Positions 8,728 through 16,599 of a stretch of 51,736 nt of DNA are shown piece by piece. Made by a program: the position numbers and the translations under genes. The stretch is taken from positions 39,581-91,316 of the forward strand of contig NZ_LMIT01000010.1 of the NCBI RefSeq assembly GCF_001428825.1. The letters are read 5' to 3'. The notes under the pieces are model-generated. The model was not told where the DNA came from, made no database searches, and saw only the letters and a program-made list of their open reading frames with translations. Origin of the DNA: Nocardioides sp. Root240 (lineage in GTDB: Bacteria; Actinomycetota; Actinomycetes; Propionibacteriales; Nocardioidaceae). The first letter of the stretch is position 1. Each line of letters begins with the position of its first letter.

Positions 8728-8748
8728 ATTCCGACGCAGGAGCAGCTC

Positions 8749-9828
8749 ATGGCCCGCATCACCTTCGAGGCAGCCCAGCGCTGGTACGACGGCGCCGACG
8801 CGCCCGCCGTGCCCGGCATCGACCTGGTGGTCGAGGACGGCGAGTTCCTCGTCCTCGTCGGACCCTCGGGGTGCGGCAAGACCACCACCCTGCGCATGCT
8901 CGCGGGCCTCGAGGACGTCGACTCGGGCCGGATCCTGATCGGCGAGCGCGACGTCACCACGCTCGCGCCGAAGGACCGCGACATCGCGATGGTCTTCCAG
9001 TCCTACGCCCTCTACCCGCACAAGTCGGTGCGCGAGAACCTCGGCTTCGCGCTGAAGATGGCCAAGGTCCCCCGCGAGGAGCGCGAGCGCAGGGTCGACG
9101 AGGCCGCGGCCCTGCTCGGGCTGACCGAGCTGCTCGACCGCAAGCCCAGGGCGCTCTCGGGCGGCCAGCGGCAGCGGGTCGCGATGGGCCGCGCGATCGT
9201 GCGCGAGCCACAGGTCTTCTGCATGGACGAGCCGCTGTCGAACCTCGACGCCAAGATGCGCGTGCAGACCCGCAGCGACATCGCCCAGCTGCAGCGCAAG
9301 CTCGGCGTCACCACCGTCTACGTCACCCACGACCAGGTCGAGGCGATGACGATGGGCGACCGGGTCGCGGTGATGAACGGCGGCGAGATCCAGCAGGTCG
9401 ACACCCCGCTCGCCCTCTACGACCGGCCCGCCAACCTCTTCGTCGCCGGCTTCATCGGCTCCCCGCAGATGAACCTGCTCGAGGCCCGCGTCGACGACCG
9501 GGGCGTGCACCTCGGCGACCACACCCTCCCCCTCGACGGTACGACGAGCGCCCCGCTCCCCCCGCAGGTCACGGTCGGCGTCCGCCCGGAGGCATGGCGC
9601 CTGGTCGGTCCCGGCGAGGGCCTCCCCGTGCGCGTGCACCTCGTGGAGGAGCTCGGCTCGGAGGGCTTCGCCCACGGCAGCGCGCAGCTCGGGGATCGCG
9701 AGGTCCCCGTCGCCGTGCGGGTCCCCGAGCGCGGGCAGGTCACCCCCGAGGACGTCCTCCACCTCGCCGTGCCCACGGGCGCGGCCCACCTCTTCGACAC
9801 CGCGACCGGGCAACGGCTCGGCTCCTGA
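8749..9828 (+). CDS. Carbohydrate ABC transporter ATP-binding protein (MsiK/UgpC type)
   Basis: A 359-residue ATPase of the MsiK/UgpC/MalK class. Walker A GPSGCGKTT (38-46), Q-loop FQSYALYPH (83-91), signature LSGGQ (136-140), Walker B FCMDEP (157-162) and switch His in VTHDQ (192-196) are intact, followed by a C-terminal OB-fold regulatory domain. It energises the nearby permeases; MsiK proteins in actinobacteria often serve several sugar importers. ATG 8749 is preferred over GTG 8698 because GCAGGAG lies just upstream and the protein then begins at the family N-terminus. Confidence 0.95.
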   Translation: MARITFEAAQRWYDGADAPAVPGIDLVVEDGEFLVLVGPSGCGKTTTLRMLAGLEDVDSGRILIGERDVTTLAPKDRDIAMVFQSYALYPHKSVRENLGFALKMAKVPREERERRVDEAAALLGLTELLDRKPRALSGGQRQRVAMGRAIVREPQVFCMDEPLSNLDAKMRVQTRSDIAQLQRKLGVTTVYVTHDQVEAMTMGDRVAVMNGGEIQQVDTPLALYDRPANLFVAGFIGSPQMNLLEARVDDRGVHLGDHTLPLDGTTSAPLPPQVTVGVRPEAWRLVGPGEGLPVRVHLVEELGSEGFAHGSAQLGDREVPVAVRVPERGQVTPEDVLHLAVPTGAAHLFDTATGQRLGS

Positions 9829-9865
9829 GCGGCCCGAAATCCGACGTACCGCCACGACGACGACC

Positions 9866-9871
9866 TAGCGT
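9866..9871 (+). promoter_or_regulatory. Leaderless-type -10 box (TAGCGT)
   Basis: TAGCGT is followed by exactly six bases and then the GTG start at 9878, the spacing at which transcription would begin on the start codon. GGAGG is also present but sits only one base from the GTG, too close to serve as a ribosome site. Confidence 0.6.
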
Positions 9872-9877
9872 GGAGGT

Positions 9878-10297
9878 GTGACCACCGCGCCGCTCCGGAC
9901 CCCCACCCTGTGGGAGGCCGGCACGCGCCCCGTCGGCGGCGCGCTCCGGCTCGCGTCGGCGCTGCTGATCACCGCGGCCGTGCTGGACCTGCTGCTCTCC
10001 GAGGGCCTCGGCCTGTTCTACGACCTGGTCTTCGTGACCCTGTGCGTCGGCGTCGCGCTGACCGTCCGCGCCAGCGACTTCTTCCCCGTCGGGGTGTTCC
10101 CGCCGCTGGCGATGTTCGTCGTCGTGCTGCTGCTGGCGATCAGCCAGCCGGAGAGCGTCGCCGACCCGACCGACGGTGTCGTCCAGGCCACCGTGTCGGG
10201 GCTGTCCGGGCACGCGGTCGCGCTGGCCCTGGGGTACGCCGCGTGCCTGGCCCTGCTCGTCGTACGACGCCAGTTCGTCGCGCGGCACCCGCGCTGA
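9878..10297 (+). CDS. Small membrane protein, DUF6542-like
   Basis: A 139-residue protein with four predicted membrane segments (roughly 22-42, 45-63, 70-87 and 110-128). The GLFYDLVFVTLCVGVAL stretch and the VRASDFFPVGVFPPL segment resemble the actinobacterial DUF6542 family, function unknown. It lies just downstream of the sugar ATPase on the same strand but has its own leaderless-type promoter, so co-function is not implied. The GTG start is fixed by the TAGCGT-N6-GTG arrangement. Confidence 0.75.
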   Translation: MTTAPLRTPTLWEAGTRPVGGALRLASALLITAAVLDLLLSEGLGLFYDLVFVTLCVGVALTVRASDFFPVGVFPPLAMFVVVLLLAISQPESVADPTDGVVQATVSGLSGHAVALALGYAACLALLVVRRQFVARHPR

Positions 10298-10311
10298 CGC
10301 TCGGCGTCAGC
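10293..10311. terminator. Hairpin between convergent genes
   Basis: GCTGACGC-TCG-GCGTCAGC is a perfect 8-bp stem with a 3-base loop. It spans the stop codon of the + strand membrane gene and ends 8 bases from the stop of the minus-strand yciO gene. It has no T-run on either side, so it is a possible bidirectional terminator or mRNA end-protector. Confidence 0.5.
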
Positions 10312-10318
10312 AGGAGGG

Positions 10319-10936
10319 TCAGAAGCGGTCGGGGTCGCCGGCACCGCGCCGGATGACCTCCGGCGCACCGTCGGACCAGTCGACCACGGTCGTCGGCTCG
10401 GCCGGGGTCTCCCCCGCCTCGACGACGATGTCGACCTCGTGGTCGAGGTCCTCCTTGATCTCCCAGCCCATGGTGCGCGGCTCGGTCTCGCCGGGGAGGA
10501 TCAGGGTCGAGGTCAGCAGCGGCTCACCGAGCTCCTCGAGCAGCGCCTGCACGAAGACGTGGTCGGGGATGCGGACGCCGACGGTCTTCTTCTTCGGGTG
10601 CAGCAGCCGCTTCGGCACCTCCGGCATCGCCGGCAGGATGAAGGTGTAGGGCCCCGGCGTCGCGGCACGGATGGCCCGGAACGCCGAGTTGTCGACGTGG
10701 ACCATCTGGCCCAGCTGCGAGAAGTCGCGGCAGACCAGGGTGAAGTGGTGCTTGTCGTCGAGCCCGCGGATCCGCAGGATCCGGTCGCGGCCATCGCGGT
10801 TGCCGATCCGGCAGCCGAGCGCGTAGCCGGAGTCGGTCGGGTAGGCGATCAGCGCGTCGTCGTTGAGCGCCTCGACGATCTGCTGGAGCAGTCGGGGCTG
10901 CGGGTTGTCCGGGTGGACGTCGAGGTAGCGGGCCAT
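10319..10936 (-). CDS. YrdC/Sua5-superfamily protein (YciO type)
   Basis: A 205-residue single-domain YrdC-fold protein. The family includes threonylcarbamoyl-AMP synthases of tRNA t6A synthesis. Features such as AYPTDSGYALGC near residue 31, KHHFTLVCRDFSQLGQ and TPGPYTFILPA fit the YciO branch better than TsaC, so the usual label L-threonylcarbamoyladenylate synthase may overstate what is known; YciO activity is weak or disputed. It lies 7 bases downstream of ispH and is likely co-transcribed. Confidence 0.85.
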   Translation of the reverse strand: MARYLDVHPDNPQPRLLQQIVEALNDDALIAYPTDSGYALGCRIGNRDGRDRILRIRGLDDKHHFTLVCRDFSQLGQMVHVDNSAFRAIRAATPGPYTFILPAMPEVPKRLLHPKKKTVGVRIPDHVFVQALLEELGEPLLTSTLILPGETEPRTMGWEIKEDLDHEVDIVVEAGETPAEPTTVVDWSDGAPEVIRRGAGDPDRF

Positions 10937-10943
10937 CAGGGCC

Positions 10944-11960
10944 TCAGAGCCGGACGGCGGTCTTGGTGCTGCGGCCGGCGGCCTTGAGGTCGCGGTGCAG
11001 CTCCTTGGGCAGCGAGAACGCGAGCGTCTCCTCGGCCGTCTGGACGGCTCGGGCGTCGGGGTACCCGCGCTCGGCGAGGTAGGCCAGCACCTCGGTCACG
11101 AGGTGGTCCGGCACCGAGGCACCCGACGTCACGCTGACGGTCGAGGCCCCGTCGAGCCAGGCCTCGTCGAGCTCCGAGACGTCGTCGATGCGGTACGACG
11201 CCTTCGCGCCCGCCTCCAGCGCCACCTCGACGAGGCGGACCGAGTTGGACGAGTTGGCCGAGCCGACCACGATCACCAGGTCGGCGGACGCGCCGATCTC
11301 CTTGACCGCGACCTGGCGGTTCTGGGTGGCGTAGCAGATGTCGTCGCTGGGCGGGTCCTCGAGCTGCGGGAACTTCGCCCGCAGCCGGCGCACCGTCTCC
11401 ATCGTCTCGTCGACGCTCAGCGTCGTCTGCGAGAGCCACGCGAGCTTCGCGTCGGGCGCGAACTCCAGCGTGGCGACGTCGTCGGGGTGCTCGACCAGGA
11501 CGGTCTGCTCGGGGGCCTCGCCCGCCGTACCCTCGACCTCCTCGTGACCCGCGTGCCCGATCAGCAGGATGGTGTAGCCGTCGGCGGCGAACCGGACCGC
11601 CTCACGGTGCACCTTGGTCACCAGCGGGCAGGTCGCGTCGATCGTCTTGAGGTGACGCTCGGCGGCCTCGTTGACCACGGCCGGCGAGACGCCGTGCGCC
11701 GAGAACACCACCCGGGCACCGGCCGGGACCTCGTCGAGCTCCTCGACGAAGATCGCGCCCCGGGCCTCGAGGTTGGCCACGACGTGCTTGTTGTGGACGA
11801 TCTGCTTGCGCACGTAGACCGGCGAGCCGTACAGGTCGAGCGCCTGCTCCACCGTCACCACCGCGCGGTCGACGCCGGCGCAGTAGCCCCGCGGGGCCGC
11901 GAGCAGCACCTCGCGCTCGCTGTCCTCGAGCAGGCGGGGGCTCCCCAGGTCGATCGTCAT
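10944..11960 (-). CDS. ispH: 4-hydroxy-3-methylbut-2-enyl diphosphate reductase IspH
   Basis: A 338-residue iron-sulfur enzyme that makes IPP and DMAPP from HMBPP, the final step of the MEP isoprenoid pathway. The three cluster cysteines are Cys27 ([10 protein letters not shown]), Cys111 ([11 protein letters not shown]) and Cys209 ([10 protein letters not shown]). Substrate-binding [14 protein letters not shown] and GSANSSNS are intact. The usual GHxGHPE appears as GHAGHEE. The start ATG is fixed by a TAGACT-N6-ATG leaderless-type promoter. Confidence 0.97.
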   Translation of the reverse strand: MTIDLGSPRLLEDSEREVLLAAPRGYCAGVDRAVVTVEQALDLYGSPVYVRKQIVHNKHVVANLEARGAIFVEELDEVPAGARVVFSAHGVSPAVVNEAAERHLKTIDATCPLVTKVHREAVRFAADGYTILLIGHAGHEEVEGTAGEAPEQTVLVEHPDDVATLEFAPDAKLAWLSQTTLSVDETMETVRRLRAKFPQLEDPPSDDICYATQNRQVAVKEIGASADLVIVVGSANSSNSVRLVEVALEAGAKASYRIDDVSELDEAWLDGASTVSVTSGASVPDHLVTEVLAYLAERGYPDARAVQTAEETLAFSLPKELHRDLKAAGRSTKTAVRL

Positions 11961-11966
11961 GGCTCC

Positions 11967-11972
11967 AGTCTA
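11967..11972 (-). promoter_or_regulatory. Leaderless-type -10 box upstream of ispH
   Basis: On the minus strand TAGACT is followed by six bases (GGAGCC) and the ispH ATG. Transcription starting about 7 bases after the box would begin at the start codon. Confidence 0.6.
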
Positions 11973-12055
11973 CGGACGGTGGACCGGTCAGCCGAGTTCG
12001 CGGGCGTGCTGCCGGAACGACCACGCCGCGCCCGCCGCTGTGGCAGCCTGTCGAG

Positions 12056-12265
12056 GTGTCCGGCCTGTTCCTCGCCCTCGTCGTGCTGTGCGACCTCGTG
12101 CTCCGGGTGTGGTGCAACGTCGCTGCCGACCCCTACTACGACGGTCCGTCGTTCCCGCCCGGCGGGCTCCAGCTCCCGGTCCTGCTCTACGCGCTCTGGA
12201 TCGCCCCCGTCGTGGTCGGCGTGCTGGCCTGTCGCGCCACCGCCTCCCGCGCCGTGCCTGCCTGA
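12056..12265 (+). CDS. Small hypothetical membrane protein
   Basis: A 69-residue protein with two hydrophobic segments (about 4-18 and 40-58) separated by a polar YYDGPSFPPGG loop. Third codon positions are nearly all G or C, which supports real coding. GTG start with CAGCCT-N6-GTG upstream, a weak variant of the leaderless promoters seen elsewhere here. I do not recognise a family. It is divergent from ispH. Confidence 0.65.
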   Translation: MSGLFLALVVLCDLVLRVWCNVAADPYYDGPSFPPGGLQLPVLLYALWIAPVVVGVLACRATASRAVPA

Positions 12266-12306
12266 GCCGCGCGGCCGAGCCCCCACCCATCCCCGGGCGT
12301 CCGCGC

Positions 12307-12394
12307 GCTTGTAACTCGGTGTTCGGAGGCACCACCACGGAGTCCTGACCGGTCAGGACTCCGTGCCAGAGGTTCCGAACACCGAGTTACAAGC
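12307..12394. repeat. 88-bp near-perfect inverted repeat
   Basis: Outer arms 12307-12327 and 12374-12394 are perfectly complementary over 21 bp (GCTTGTAACTCGGTGTTCGG and one more base). The central 30 bases (12336-12365) form a perfect 15-bp-arm palindrome with no loop. Only the 8-base segments 12328-12335 and 12366-12373 fail to pair. The outer arms are AT-richer than the surroundings. It lies between a small + strand gene and the end of rplQ; no gene is inside. It resembles a MITE-like or REP-like element more than a simple terminator. Confidence 0.85.
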
Positions 12395-12410
12395 AACTGG
12401 CCGGCGACCC

Positions 12411-12454
12411 AAAAAGCACGACGGCCCGCCACCCTCGCGGGTGACGGGCCGTCG
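12411..12454 (-). terminator. Rho-independent terminator of the rpoA-rplQ operon
   Basis: Arms 12439-12454 and 12419-12434 form a 16-bp stem (one mismatch) with a 4-base loop, followed on the minus strand by TTTTT (12415-12411). It begins 13 bases after the rplQ stop and closes the ribosomal supercluster. Confidence 0.9.
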
Positions 12455-12466
12455 ACGAGCGTGAGC

Positions 12467-13048
12467 TCAGGCCTTGTCGGCGTCCTCGGCGGACTCCTCG
12501 GCGGGCGCCTCGTCAGCAGCCTCCTCGGCGACCTCGGCCTCGGCCTCGGGGGCCTCGACCTCAGCAGCCTCGGTCTCCTCGACCCCGGTCTCGACGACCT
12601 CGGACTCGGGGGCCTCCTCCACCGGAGCCGGAGCGGCCTCGGTGGCCGGCTTGGCCTTCGGGGCGGACGGCGTGAACGCCTCGGTCACCAGCTCGATGAC
12701 GGCCATGGGGGCGTTGTCGCCCTGGCGCGGACCGATCTTGGTGATCCGGGTGTAGCCACCCGGACGCTCGGCGAACACCGGCGCGATGTCCGTGAAGAGG
12801 GTGTGCACGACGCCCTTGTCACGGATGTCCTTGAGGACCTCGCGACGCTGGTGCAGCGGGTTCTCGCCGGCGTGGGCCTTCTTCGCCTTGGTGATCAGCT
12901 TCTCGGCGTACGGACGCAGCGTGCGCGCCTTGGCCTCGGTCGTCGTGATCCGGCCGTGCTCGAAGAGCGCGGTGGCCAGGTTCGACAGGATGAGGCGCTG
13001 GTGCGCGGCGCCACCGCCGAGGCGGGGACCCTTCTTGGGCTTGGGCAT
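12467..13048 (-). CDS. rplQ: 50S ribosomal protein L17
   Basis: L17 (193 residues) lies at the peptide exit region of the 50S subunit. Residues 1-125 are the conserved domain ([19 protein letters not shown]). The last ~65 residues are a low-complexity Ala/Glu/Pro tail, rich in acid, absent from the 127-residue E. coli protein but common in longer actinobacterial forms. Last gene of the alpha operon, 90 bases after rpoA, with ACGAGAGAAG as ribosome site before the ATG. Confidence 0.97.
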   Translation of the reverse strand: MPKPKKGPRLGGGAAHQRLILSNLATALFEHGRITTTEAKARTLRPYAEKLITKAKKAHAGENPLHQRREVLKDIRDKGVVHTLFTDIAPVFAERPGGYTRITKIGPRQGDNAPMAVIELVTEAFTPSAPKAKPATEAAPAPVEEAPESEVVETGVEETEAAEVEAPEAEAEVAEEAADEAPAEESAEDADKA

Positions 13049-13067
13049 TGCTTCTCTCGTTTCTCCC

Positions 13068-13115
13068 CGGCCGTGTCAGGTACCGGGAGTGGGTCCGGCC
13101 GTGTCAGGTACCGGA
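13068..13115. repeat. Tandem 20-bp direct repeat in rpoA-rplQ spacer
   Basis: The 20-mer CCGGCCGTGTCAGGTACCGG occurs at 13068-13087 and again at 13096-13115, 28 bases apart, in the 90-base rpoA-rplQ spacer. Each copy contains GGTACC. It could be a duplicated protein-binding or mRNA-processing site, or a recent local duplication. Confidence 0.85.
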
Positions 13116-13138
13116 GGTTGATGTCCCGAGGGGACGGA

Positions 13139-14161
13139 TCAGAACTGCTCGTCCTCGACGAACGACTCGTCGTCGTCCTCGTCGTCGGAGTAGTTGGCGA
13201 GGGCAGCCGAGGGGTCGAAGCCCGGGGCGCTGTCCTTGAGGGACAGACCCATCTCGTGCAGCTTGGCCTTGACCTCGTCGATGGACTTCGCACCGAAGTT
13301 GCGGATGTCCAGCAGGTCCTGCTCGGAGCGGCTGATGAGCTCACCCACGGTGTGGATGCCCTCGCGCTTGAGGCAGTTGTAGGACCGGACGGTCAGCTGC
13401 AGGTCCTCGACCGGGAGGGCGAGGTCGGCAGCGAGCTGCTCGTCGACGGGCGACGGGCCGATGTCGATGCCCTCGGCCTCGACGTTGAGCTCACGGGCCA
13501 GGCCGAAGAGCTCGACCAGCGTCTTGCCGGCGGACGCGATGGCGTCGCGGGGCAGGATCGACGGCTTGGTCTCGACGTCGATGACGAGCTTGTCGAAGTC
13601 GGTGCGCTGCTCGACACGGGTGGCCTCGACCTTGTAGGTCACCTTCAGCACCGGGCTGTAGATGGAGTCGACCGGGATCCGGCCGATCTCGTTGTCGGCA
13701 CCCTTGTTCTGGACGGCCGAGACGTAGCCGCGGCCACGCTCGACGACGAGCTCGAGCTCGAGCTTGCCGTTGTCGCCCAGGGTGGCGATCTTCAGGTCGG
13801 GGTTGTGGACCTCGACGCCGGCCGGCGGCGCGATGTCGGCACCCGTGACGTCACCGGCACCCGACTTGCGCAGGTACATGGTGACCGGCTCGTCGTGCTC
13901 GGAGGAGACGACGAGGCCCTTGAGGTTGAGGATGATCTCGGTGACGTCTTCCTTGACACCGTCGATCGTGGAGAACTCGTGGAGGACGCCGTCGATCTTG
14001 ATGCTCGTGACCGAGGCACCGGGGATCGAGGACAGGAGGGTACGACGCAGCGAGTTGCCGAGCGTGTAGCCGAAGCCGGGCTCGAGCGGCTCGATGACGA
14101 AGCGCGACCGGAACTGGTCGACGGTCTCCTCCGAGAGGCTGGGGCGCTGTGCGATGAGCAC
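13139..14161 (-). CDS. rpoA: RNA polymerase alpha subunit
   Basis: A 340-residue subunit that nucleates core polymerase assembly. The N-terminal dimerisation domain (about 1-230, starting [12 protein letters not shown]) and the C-terminal helix-hairpin-helix domain (about 250-315, [13 protein letters not shown]) are complete. The last residues are acidic ([15 protein letters not shown]), usual in actinobacteria. GTG start at 14161 with GGAAAGGAAAG upstream. The 134-base spacer before it holds a hairpin and an AT-rich CATATAG patch that could be an internal promoter. Confidence 0.98.
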   Translation of the reverse strand: MLIAQRPSLSEETVDQFRSRFVIEPLEPGFGYTLGNSLRRTLLSSIPGASVTSIKIDGVLHEFSTIDGVKEDVTEIILNLKGLVVSSEHDEPVTMYLRKSGAGDVTGADIAPPAGVEVHNPDLKIATLGDNGKLELELVVERGRGYVSAVQNKGADNEIGRIPVDSIYSPVLKVTYKVEATRVEQRTDFDKLVIDVETKPSILPRDAIASAGKTLVELFGLARELNVEAEGIDIGPSPVDEQLAADLALPVEDLQLTVRSYNCLKREGIHTVGELISRSEQDLLDIRNFGAKSIDEVKAKLHEMGLSLKDSAPGFDPSAALANYSDDEDDDESFVEDEQF

Positions 14162-14295
14162 TTGTTTCTTTCCTTTCCGGGCCGACCGCTATATGAGGAC
14201 CCAGAGTTGGTGCGGAATAGGAGAAGAGGGCTTGCGGGGTGACGCTGCCCGCCCCGGCGTCCTCCCTGGGGAGGCTGGCCGGGACGGGCTCGCGA

Positions 14296-14904
14296 TCACT
14301 TCTTGGAGTAGTACTCCACGATGAGCTGCTCCTGGATCGGCATGTCGATCTGCTCGCGCACCGGGACGGAGTGCACCAGCACCCGCATGCGGTTCGGGAG
14401 CGCCTCGAGCCACGCCGGGACGATCCGCTCGCCGTGGGTCTCGCGGGCCACGATGAACGGCGTCATCTCGAGCGACTTCTCGCGCACGTCGATGATGTCG
14501 TACTGGGTGACCTGGAAGGACGGGATGTCGACCTTCTTGCCGTTGACCAGGAAGTGACCGTGGTTCACCAGCTGGCGCGCGTGGCGGCGGGTCCGGGCGA
14601 AGCCGGCGCGGTAGACCACGTTGTCGAGGCGGCACTCCAGGAGCTGGAGCAGGTTGTCACCCGTCTTGCCCTGGCGACGCGCGGCCTCCACGTAGTACTT
14701 GTGGAACTGCTTCTCCAGGATGCCGTAGGTGAAGCGGGCCTTCTGCTTCTCCTGCAGCTGGTTGCGGTACTCGCTCTCCTTGATCCGCGCGCGGCCGTGC
14801 TGGCCGGGCGGGTAGGGGCGCTTCTCGAAGGCAGCGTCGCCGCCGACGAGGTCGACGCCGAGACGGCGCGACTTCTTGGTCAGGGGTCCGGTGTAACGGG
14901 CCAT
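14296..14904 (-). CDS. rpsD: 30S ribosomal protein S4
   Basis: The S4 protein (202 residues) binds the 5' domain of 16S rRNA early in 30S assembly. The N-terminus MARYTGPLTKKSRRLGVDL is the cysteine-free type, so it lacks the zinc-binding motif. The S4 RNA-binding domain (about 92-155, CRLDNVVYRAGFARTRRHAR) is intact. In many bacteria S4 represses the alpha operon; no binding pseudoknot can be confirmed here by eye. Confidence 0.97.
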   Translation of the reverse strand: MARYTGPLTKKSRRLGVDLVGGDAAFEKRPYPPGQHGRARIKESEYRNQLQEKQKARFTYGILEKQFHKYYVEAARRQGKTGDNLLQLLECRLDNVVYRAGFARTRRHARQLVNHGHFLVNGKKVDIPSFQVTQYDIIDVREKSLEMTPFIVARETHGERIVPAWLEALPNRMRVLVHSVPVREQIDMPIQEQLIVEYYSKK

Positions 14905-14935
14905 GTCGGTTCTCCTCTAAGTCTTGTCGTGCGCG

Positions 14936-15337
14936 TCAGACGCGGCGGCGCTTGGGCGGGCGGCAACCGTTGTGGGGTGCCGGGGTCACGTCCTGGATGG
15001 TGCCGACCTCGAGGCCGATGGCACCCAGCGAGCGGATCGCCGTCTCGCGGCCCGAGCCCGGGCCCTTGACGAAGACGTCGATCTTCTTCATGCCGTGATC
15101 CATCGCCCGACGGCCCGCGGCCTCGGCGGCCATCTGAGCGGCGTACGGGGTGGACTTGCGGGAGCCCTTGAAGCCGACGGTGCCGGCAGAGGCCCACGAG
15201 ATCACCGCACCAGTGGGGTCGGTGATCGTGACGATCGTGTTGTTGAACGTGCTCTTGATGTGGGCCTCGCCCTGAGCGACGTTCTTCTTCTCCTTGCGGC
15301 GCACCTTCTTGGCTGCCGCGCGAGCCTTGGGAGGCAT
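14936..15337 (-). CDS. rpsK: 30S ribosomal protein S11
   Basis: S11 (133 residues) sits on the 30S platform contacting the 690 loop and mRNA near the E site. The conserved core reads [20 protein letters not shown] and [13 protein letters not shown], with the basic C-terminus [10 protein letters not shown]. Complete and of normal length. It lies between rpsM and rpsD in the alpha operon with short spacers on both sides. Confidence 0.97.
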   Translation of the reverse strand: MPPKARAAAKKVRRKEKKNVAQGEAHIKSTFNNTIVTITDPTGAVISWASAGTVGFKGSRKSTPYAAQMAAEAAGRRAMDHGMKKIDVFVKGPGSGRETAIRSLGAIGLEVGTIQDVTPAPHNGCRPPKRRRV

Positions 15338-15396
15338 TCGCTTTCTCCTAAGTAAGAGCTGGTCGTGAGGTCAGTGGGTTCGCGTGAGCGAACCGA

Positions 15397-15774
15397 TCAC
15401 TTGGCCTTCTTCTTGCCGGCAACCGTGCGCTTCGGGCCCTTGCGGGTACGAGCGTTGGTCTTGGTGCGCTGACCGCGGACCGGAAGGCCCATGCGGTGGC
15501 GGCGACCCTGGTAGCTGCCGATCTCGATCTTGCGACGGATGTCAGCCTGGACCTCGCGACGGAGGTCACCCTCGATCTTGATGTTGTTGGCTTCGATCTG
15601 GTCGCGAAGCTTGACCAGCTCCTCATCGCCCAGCTCGTGGACGCGGAGGTTGGGGTTGACCCCGGTCTCGGCCAGCAGCTGCTGGGCCGTGGTACGGCCG
15701 ATGCCGTAGATGTAGGTAAGAGCGATCTCGATGCGCTTGTCGCGCGGCAGGTCGACTCCGACGAGGCGTGCCAT
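15397..15774 (-). CDS. rpsM: 30S ribosomal protein S13
   Basis: S13 (125 residues) is in the 30S head and contacts the P-site tRNA and bridge B1. Starts [21 protein letters not shown]; the helix-hairpin-helix and the basic tail [18 protein letters not shown] are present. AAGGAGACAGCCAGAC precedes the ATG. The 152-base spacer to rpmJ is the longest inside this part of the operon and contains short GC hairpins only. Confidence 0.97.
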   Translation of the reverse strand: MARLVGVDLPRDKRIEIALTYIYGIGRTTAQQLLAETGVNPNLRVHELGDEELVKLRDQIEANNIKIEGDLRREVQADIRRKIEIGSYQGRRHRMGLPVRGQRTKTNARTRKGPKRTVAGKKKAK

Positions 15775-15926
15775 GTCTGGCTGTCTCCTTGGGATTCACG
15801 GTGGTCTGGTCGCGATGCGTCTGCCCTGTCTGAGAGCAGCTCCGGCCATCCGCTCCGGAGGTGATCAGCGGGTGTGTCCCGCCTAGCTATCGCGTTGTCG
15901 TCGTATTCAGTTGTGGCGGCGGGGAC

Positions 15927-16040
15927 TCAGCCCTGGCGCTGCTTGTGGCGCGGGTTCTCGCAGATGACCATGACGCGGCCGTGGCGACGAATCACCTTGC
16001 ACTTGTCACAGATCGGCTTCACGCTCGGGTTGACCTTCAT
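15927..16040 (-). CDS. rpmJ: 50S ribosomal protein L36
   Basis: A 37-residue protein, [20 protein letters not shown] at its start. The zinc-binding form is shown by Cys11, Cys14, Cys27 and His32. It lies between infA and rpsM as in most bacteria. The ATG is preceded by AAGAAAGGG. Zinc-dependent copies are often replaced by zinc-free paralogues under zinc limitation; no paralogue is in this window. Confidence 0.96.
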   Translation of the reverse strand: MKVNPSVKPICDKCKVIRRHGRVMVICENPRHKQRQG

Positions 16041-16082
16041 GTCAGCCCTTTCTTGCTAGGTGGCGGAAGTGAGCCGGTGGGC

Positions 16083-16304
16083 TCACTTGTAGCGGTAGAC
16101 GATCCGTCCGCGCGACAGGTCGTAGGGCGAGAGCTCCACCACCACGCGGTCCTCGGGGAGGATCCGGATGTAGTGCTGTCGCATCTTGCCGCTGATGTGA
16201 GCAAGGACCTTGTGGCCATTGCTCAGCTCGACGCGGAACATGGCGTTCGGAAGGGCCTCCACGACGGAGCCCTCCATCTCGATGACGCCTTCTTTCTTCG
16301 CCAT
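16083..16304 (-). CDS. infA: Translation initiation factor IF-1
   Basis: IF-1 (73 residues) is an OB-fold protein that occupies the A site during initiation. The sequence [20 protein letters not shown] is typical and the length is standard. It starts the second part of the cluster (infA-rpmJ-rpsM-rpsK-rpsD-rpoA-rplQ). It normally follows map directly; here three unrelated genes intervene, so it must rely on its own promoter in 16305-16599 or on read-through. Confidence 0.98.
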   Translation of the reverse strand: MAKKEGVIEMEGSVVEALPNAMFRVELSNGHKVLAHISGKMRQHYIRILPEDRVVVELSPYDLSRGRIVYRYK

Positions 16305-16599
16305 GTCTCACAATCTGCGTAGGGGATGTTGTCTACCGGCCGGGCCGGGAACCTCTCCCCCGCGGACGTGCCGCGGCGGAGTGGACCTCGGGGGCGCGTG
16401 CACCACACACGAAACCCACGTTGGACCGACACGCCAGTCTATGGCGCGGGGTTCACAAACTCCCAATCCGCGAGGCCGTCGGCGACCGAGGCACGAGGTC
16501 GTCGACGTGGGGCCGAGCGGGTTGAGGGCGACCGCGGCCGAGGAACGAGGCCGCGACGACGCGTCTCGAAACCGCGAGGCCGTCGGGGGGCAGGGCAGG
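16305..16599 (-). promoter_or_regulatory. infA upstream region with short direct repeats
   Basis: This is a 295-base non-coding stretch between the LLM oxidoreductase stop and infA. The best minus-strand -10 candidates are TAGACT (16441-16436) and TAGACA near 16352, neither with a clear -35. A 15-mer CCGCGAGGCCGTCGG is repeated at 16468-16482 and 16572-16586, bracketing further degenerate repeats (CGAGGCACGAGG / CGAGGAACGAGG) and a small hairpin at 16534-16554. Confidence 0.35.
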
